DNA of 10,526 nt from Bacillota bacterium (GTDB taxonomy: Bacteria > Bacillota > Clostridia > Lachnospirales > Lachnospiraceae), in contig JAEZKA010000054.1 of the NCBI GenBank assembly GCA_023436225.1, positions 1 through 10,526 on the forward strand, in the 5' to 3' direction. How positions within the stretch are numbered: position 1 is the stretch's first letter; the number at the start of each line of letters is the position of its first letter. Below the pieces are notes generated by a model, which saw only the letters and a program-made list of their open reading frames with translations, made no database searches and was not told the DNA's origin. Below are positions 8,086 to 10,526 of this stretch, piece after piece. The translations under genes and the position numbers were made by a program.

Positions 8086-8486
8086 TAATTCACACTCCTT
8101 ACCATATAGTGGGGTTTTATTCACAGACCTTCCAGGATATACGTACAAGTTTTCACATAAGAAACAGGGAAGACGTGTTTCACGGATGCCTGTTTTTCAG
8201 GCATTACTATAACTGACTTGCTCGTATCTTCAAGGGCAAGCTTGAACGATACTTCTCTTCGCTTTCGTGAATATAGGATTTGCAACAGCCGCAAAACTCC
8301 CCAGCACAGCAACATACTTACCTGTCCGGCATCGTGTTGTTATCCATATATCAGTCTATACCCAACCTTTTCACTACCAAGAATAGTGACGCCAAGCTCG
8401 TGAGCATCACTCACGACAGCGTCACTATTCCTGTATATATAATCAAATAAAATTATGATTACAATTGATTACGGTCTTTCTTCCGA
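8086..8486 (-). other. Hairpin-rich oppA-oppB intercistronic spacer
   Basis: About 400 nt between oppA and oppB hold no convincing gene; short open frames on both strands lack family resemblance, and none has a clear ribosome binding site that I could find. The spacer has several potential stem-loops: a strong 50-nt one at 8381-8430 (listed separately), 8224-8252 (GTATC plus TTCAAG arms, one bulge) and 8186-8204 (ATGCCTG/CAGGCAT around five T). None is followed by a U-tract on the minus strand, so full termination is not expected. The likely effect is RNA processing or protection, giving more oppA than oppBCDF mRNA. I see no good internal promoter. Confidence 0.6.
8381..8430 (-). repeat. Perfect 12-bp inverted repeat with inner stem, downstream of oppA
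   Basis: GAATAGTGACGC (8381-8392) is the exact inverse complement of 8419-8430, and inside it TCGTGAG (8398-8404) pairs with CTCACGA (8410-8416) around a 5-nt loop. The result is a two-tier hairpin starting about 57 nt after the oppA stop codon. It lacks a U-tract in either direction, so an mRNA-stabilising or processing hairpin, or a dispersed palindromic repeat, fits better than a terminator. Confidence 0.75.
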
Positions 8487-10175
8487 TTAGTTCATAGTTG
8501 CATTCTTATAGATTCGGTTAATACCTACGGAGTGGAATTCAATGCCTTCAACACCTGCTTTAATCATAACAGCATCACCCTTCTGGTATACAGGGAGAAT
8601 AACCGCATCATCCATGACGATAGTCTCAGCCTTCTTTAATGCTTCCCATCTTGCAGTTAAGTCGAGTGCTAAATCACCCTTCTTAGCAGATTCAATAATT
8701 GCATCATAATCAGCATTTGACCAGAAGCCATAGTTATTCGGGCTGCCTGTAGTCCACATGTCAAGATATGTCATCGGATCAGCGTAGTCAGGGCCCCAAC
8801 GGGTTAGACCAAGTTCAAAGTCGCCCTGCTGCAATCTTTCAACACGATTCTTCTTCGGCATAGTCTGAATCTCAATTGTTATACCGGGCAGGGTAGTCTG
8901 AATTTCTGATTGAATAAACTGTGCTACATTCGTTGCGGATTCGGTATCTTCCACAATCATTGTATACTTTAATTCACTAACTCCCAACTCTACCTGTGCT
9001 GCCTTCCAGTATTCCAATGCTTTTGCTTTATCGGTTGCCAAATAGGTGCCTGTAGTTTCACGGAAATCCTTGCCATCCGGACCGGTAGCAAGTAAGGTAG
9101 GTACTGCAAAATCTGCTACAATAGAACCATCCTTTAAGATATTATTCGCAATAGCGGACTTATCATAGGATAATGCCAGTGCCTTACGCAGATTTACATT
9201 CTCAAGACCTGCCACCTTCTGGTTCGGAGATATGTACCATAAATAACCTGCCATAATGTTATGGAATTCCGGATCTGCCTGGAACTGCTCAACCTGCTCA
9301 CCTGATAATGTAGCCACGTTTAAGTCACCATTTTGATAGGATAACATTGCTTGCTGAGAATCCTTGATAACCTGATACTGAATACCATCTAGAGCAACCT
9401 TCGAAGCATCCCAGTAGGTAGGGCTCTTGGCTAAGCTGATGGTTGTTGCAGCCGGCTCATAAGCGGTAATCATGAAAGGTCCATTGCTTAAGATCGTCTC
9501 AGGAGAGGTTCCAAAGCTGTCACCTGCTGCGGTAAAGAATGCTTCATTTACCGGCAGGAAGGACGGGAAAGCCATCAAGGACTCAAAGAAAGGTACCGGA
9601 ACATCTAAGGTAACTACTAAGGTCTTATCATCCTGGGCAACAGCACCCAATTGATCAGGAGTTACTTCTCCTCCAGTAATTGCTGCCGCATTCTTAATTC
9701 CTGCGATTTCAGCGATAAAAGCATATTCACTTGCGACAGTAGGGTCAACAAGACGTCTCCATGAAAAAACGAAATCACCGGCTGTTACAGCAGTACCATT
9801 GGACCACTTCGCATCTCTCAGCTTAAAGGTGTAGGTTAAGCCGTCTGCGCTCTTCTCAACTGTTTCTGCCATAGCTAAAATCGGAGTACCGGCTGCATCG
9901 ATGGAATATAAACCTTCCGTAACCGCTGCCAATACCTCAAAGGAAGTACCATCGGTCGCAATCTGCGGATCCATGGATGCTACCTCTACGTCAAAATGTA
10001 CCTTCAGGACCTTGCCTGTGGCTTCAGTAACATCGCCTGCTTCGCTCGTTGGTGCTTCAGTCACCTTCGTTGCATCAGTATCAGTAGATTTCTTACTATC
10101 ACTACTGCAGGCAACCAGTGAGAACATCAATAATACTGCGAGCATCAATGTCATTAACTTACTAATTCTCTTCAT
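8487..10175 (-). CDS. oppA: Oligopeptide ABC transporter substrate-binding lipoprotein OppA
   Basis: Extracellular peptide-binding protein, 562 aa, a normal length for solute-binding family 5. A signal peptide (MKRISK, then a hydrophobic core 7-19) ends in the lipobox LVAC with Cys23, the predicted lipid-anchored first residue. A Ser/Thr/Asp/Glu-rich linker (24-55) precedes the binding domain. KWSNGTAVTAGDFVFSWRR (123-141) is the family signature region. It should capture oligopeptides and deliver them to OppBC. A strong ribosome binding site, AAGGAGGAG, lies 5 nt before the ATG. It is the first gene of the operon, behind a consensus promoter and a terminator-like leader structure. Peptide length preference and specificity cannot be read from the sequence. 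Confidence 0.95.
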   Translation of the reverse strand: MKRISKLMTLMLAVLLMFSLVACSSDSKKSTDTDATKVTEAPTSEAGDVTEATGKVLKVHFDVEVASMDPQIATDGTSFEVLAAVTEGLYSIDAAGTPILAMAETVEKSADGLTYTFKLRDAKWSNGTAVTAGDFVFSWRRLVDPTVASEYAFIAEIAGIKNAAAITGGEVTPDQLGAVAQDDKTLVVTLDVPVPFFESLMAFPSFLPVNEAFFTAAGDSFGTSPETILSNGPFMITAYEPAATTISLAKSPTYWDASKVALDGIQYQVIKDSQQAMLSYQNGDLNVATLSGEQVEQFQADPEFHNIMAGYLWYISPNQKVAGLENVNLRKALALSYDKSAIANNILKDGSIVADFAVPTLLATGPDGKDFRETTGTYLATDKAKALEYWKAAQVELGVSELKYTMIVEDTESATNVAQFIQSEIQTTLPGITIEIQTMPKKNRVERLQQGDFELGLTRWGPDYADPMTYLDMWTTGSPNNYGFWSNADYDAIIESAKKGDLALDLTARWEALKKAETIVMDDAVILPVYQKGDAVMIKAGVEGIEFHSVGINRIYKNATMN

Positions 10176-10197
10176 ATATTCTCCTCCTTGTATATGC

Positions 10198-10269
10198 CAT
10201 AAGACAGATTATAATAAAAAAATGTAGCCGAAAATTGAAATACACTTTTCACGACTACATTGTCTTATG
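10198..10269 (-). promoter_or_regulatory. Candidate attenuator in the opp leader (terminator plus enclosing stem)
   Basis: On the minus strand, a 10-bp stem (10261-10252 with 10230-10221, one G-U) ends in seven T (10222-10216), the classic intrinsic terminator layout. It lies about 20 nt into the transcript from the predicted opp promoter and about 40 nt before the oppA start, so opp transcription must pass it. A second perfect 9-bp stem, CATAAGACA (10269-10261) with TGTCTTATG (10206-10198), encloses the hairpin and ends 9 nt before the ribosome binding site. I recognise no known riboswitch class. Termination would release an RNA of about 65 nt. Confidence 0.65.
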
Positions 10270-10286
10270 TCTATATTATGGAAGAT

Positions 10287-10316
10287 ATTATAACTAATTC
10301 CAATATAGTTTGTCAA
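10287..10316 (-). promoter_or_regulatory. Consensus sigma-A promoter of the opp operon
   Basis: On the minus strand, TTGACA (10316-10311) and TATAAT (10292-10287) are both perfect consensus hexamers, 18 bp apart. Transcription would begin near 10280, giving a leader of about 105 nt before oppA. Such a strong promoter fits the high demand for a binding protein and makes control after initiation plausible. Confidence 0.85.
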
Positions 10317-10400
10317 TATAAATTTGTATAGCAATGTAGCGTTAATTCAATAAAGCGAGCACGGGATGATTGTCAACCATTCACATGTCACAATATATGA

Positions 10401-10526
10401 ATCGAGTAGGAGGAAATTTTCATAGTATATGAAAATTTCCGACCTCTCACACCACCGTGCGTACCGTTCGGTACACGGCGGTTCAATCAACTTAACATGG
10501 TTGTTTTGTGTAATAGTCAAGCATCG
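10401..10526 (-). mobile_element. 3' end of a group II intron (domains V and VI), body off the right edge
   Basis: On the minus strand, 10484-10451 is a 34-nt domain V: a 9-bp lower stem (ACCGCCGTG with CACGGTGGT, one G-U), a two-nt CG bulge on the 3' side and a UACC/GGUA upper stem. Domain VI follows: GAGG, then a 13-bp hairpin (10440-10428 with 10424-10412), then CCTACTC. The A at 10407 fits the bulged branch point, seven nt from a 3' splice site after ...CGAT at 10401. Sequences of this kind follow intron-encoded reverse transcriptase genes; that gene would lie right of 10526. The frame read through domain V (IEPPCTERYARW) is a known-looking artefact, not a protein. The intron points the same way as opp and ends about 85 nt upstream of its promoter. 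Confidence 0.85.

Noticed and set aside
8121..8315. Open frame of 64 codons on the minus strand in the oppA-oppB spacer
   Set aside because: No recognisable domain, no good ribosome binding site that I could find, and it covers hairpin-forming sequence.
9901..10227. Open frame of 108 codons on the plus strand over the oppA start
   Set aside because: It is antisense to the signal peptide and leader of a clear oppA gene and runs through the promoter-proximal hairpin; a shadow frame.
10330..10374. Second promoter-like sequence, TTGACA (10374-10369) with 17 bp to TTATTG
   Set aside because: The -10 match is poor and a perfect promoter lies downstream at 10316-10287.
10412..10440. AATTTTC...GAAAATT arms resembling a CodY-like operator upstream of opp
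   Set aside because: The half-sites are 9 nt apart instead of about one, and the palindrome is better explained as the intron domain VI stem.
10428..10526. Open frame reading IEPPCTERYARW on the minus strand
   Set aside because: It reads through the intron domain V and VI RNA structure; the coding look is a by-product of that structure.
1..10526. CRISPR array, tRNA or rRNA genes, prophage or toxin-antitoxin genes
   Set aside because: Looked for on both strands; no regularly spaced repeats, cloverleaf or rRNA-like stretch, and no matching open frames were seen.

Overview
The window looks like the chromosome of a low-to-mid-GC Gram-positive clostridium. A Lachnospiraceae-type organism is my guess and is not proven. 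The clues are strong AGGAGG-type ribosome binding sites, consensus sigma-A promoters, a T-box leader, a lipoprotein-anchored peptide-binding protein and an LtaS-type sulfatase. Every supported gene and signal lies on the minus strand, so transcription runs from right to left.

Layout in transcription order. (1) 10526-10401: the 3' end of a group II intron (domains V and VI). Its body lies beyond the right edge. (2) 10316-10176: a consensus promoter followed by a leader with a strong intrinsic-terminator hairpin before the first gene, i.e. a candidate attenuator. (3) 10175-4024: a five-gene oligopeptide ABC importer operon, oppA (lipoprotein binding protein), oppB and oppC (permeases), oppD and oppF (ATPases). 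oppB to oppF are packed with overlaps or gaps of at most 10 nt. oppA and oppB are separated by about 400 nt rich in hairpins and without a convincing gene. (4) 4023-3762: AT-rich gap with a 69-nt imperfect inverted repeat, the likely end of the opp transcript. (5) 3761-388: a promoter and a two-gene operon, a serine peptidase of family S66 (LD-carboxypeptidase/MccF-like) directly abutting a membrane-bound LtaS-like sulfatase-superfamily enzyme with a Pro/Thr-rich repeat linker. (6) 387-1: intergenic region with a terminator-like hairpin, a promoter-like sequence and a T-box riboswitch leader. The gene it controls (an aminoacyl-tRNA synthetase or amino-acid gene) lies off the left edge.

How it fits together: Opp imports peptides, possibly including cell-wall peptides. 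A cytoplasmic S66 peptidase could trim murein peptides or inactivate peptide antibiotics, and the LtaS-like enzyme acts on glycerophosphate or similar polymers at the outer membrane face. The shared cell-envelope/peptide theme is inference. The least explained parts are non-coding: the opp leader attenuator, the oppA-oppB spacer, the 3919-3987 palindrome, and the hairpin between the T-box promoter and its stem I. I found no clearly new protein system.
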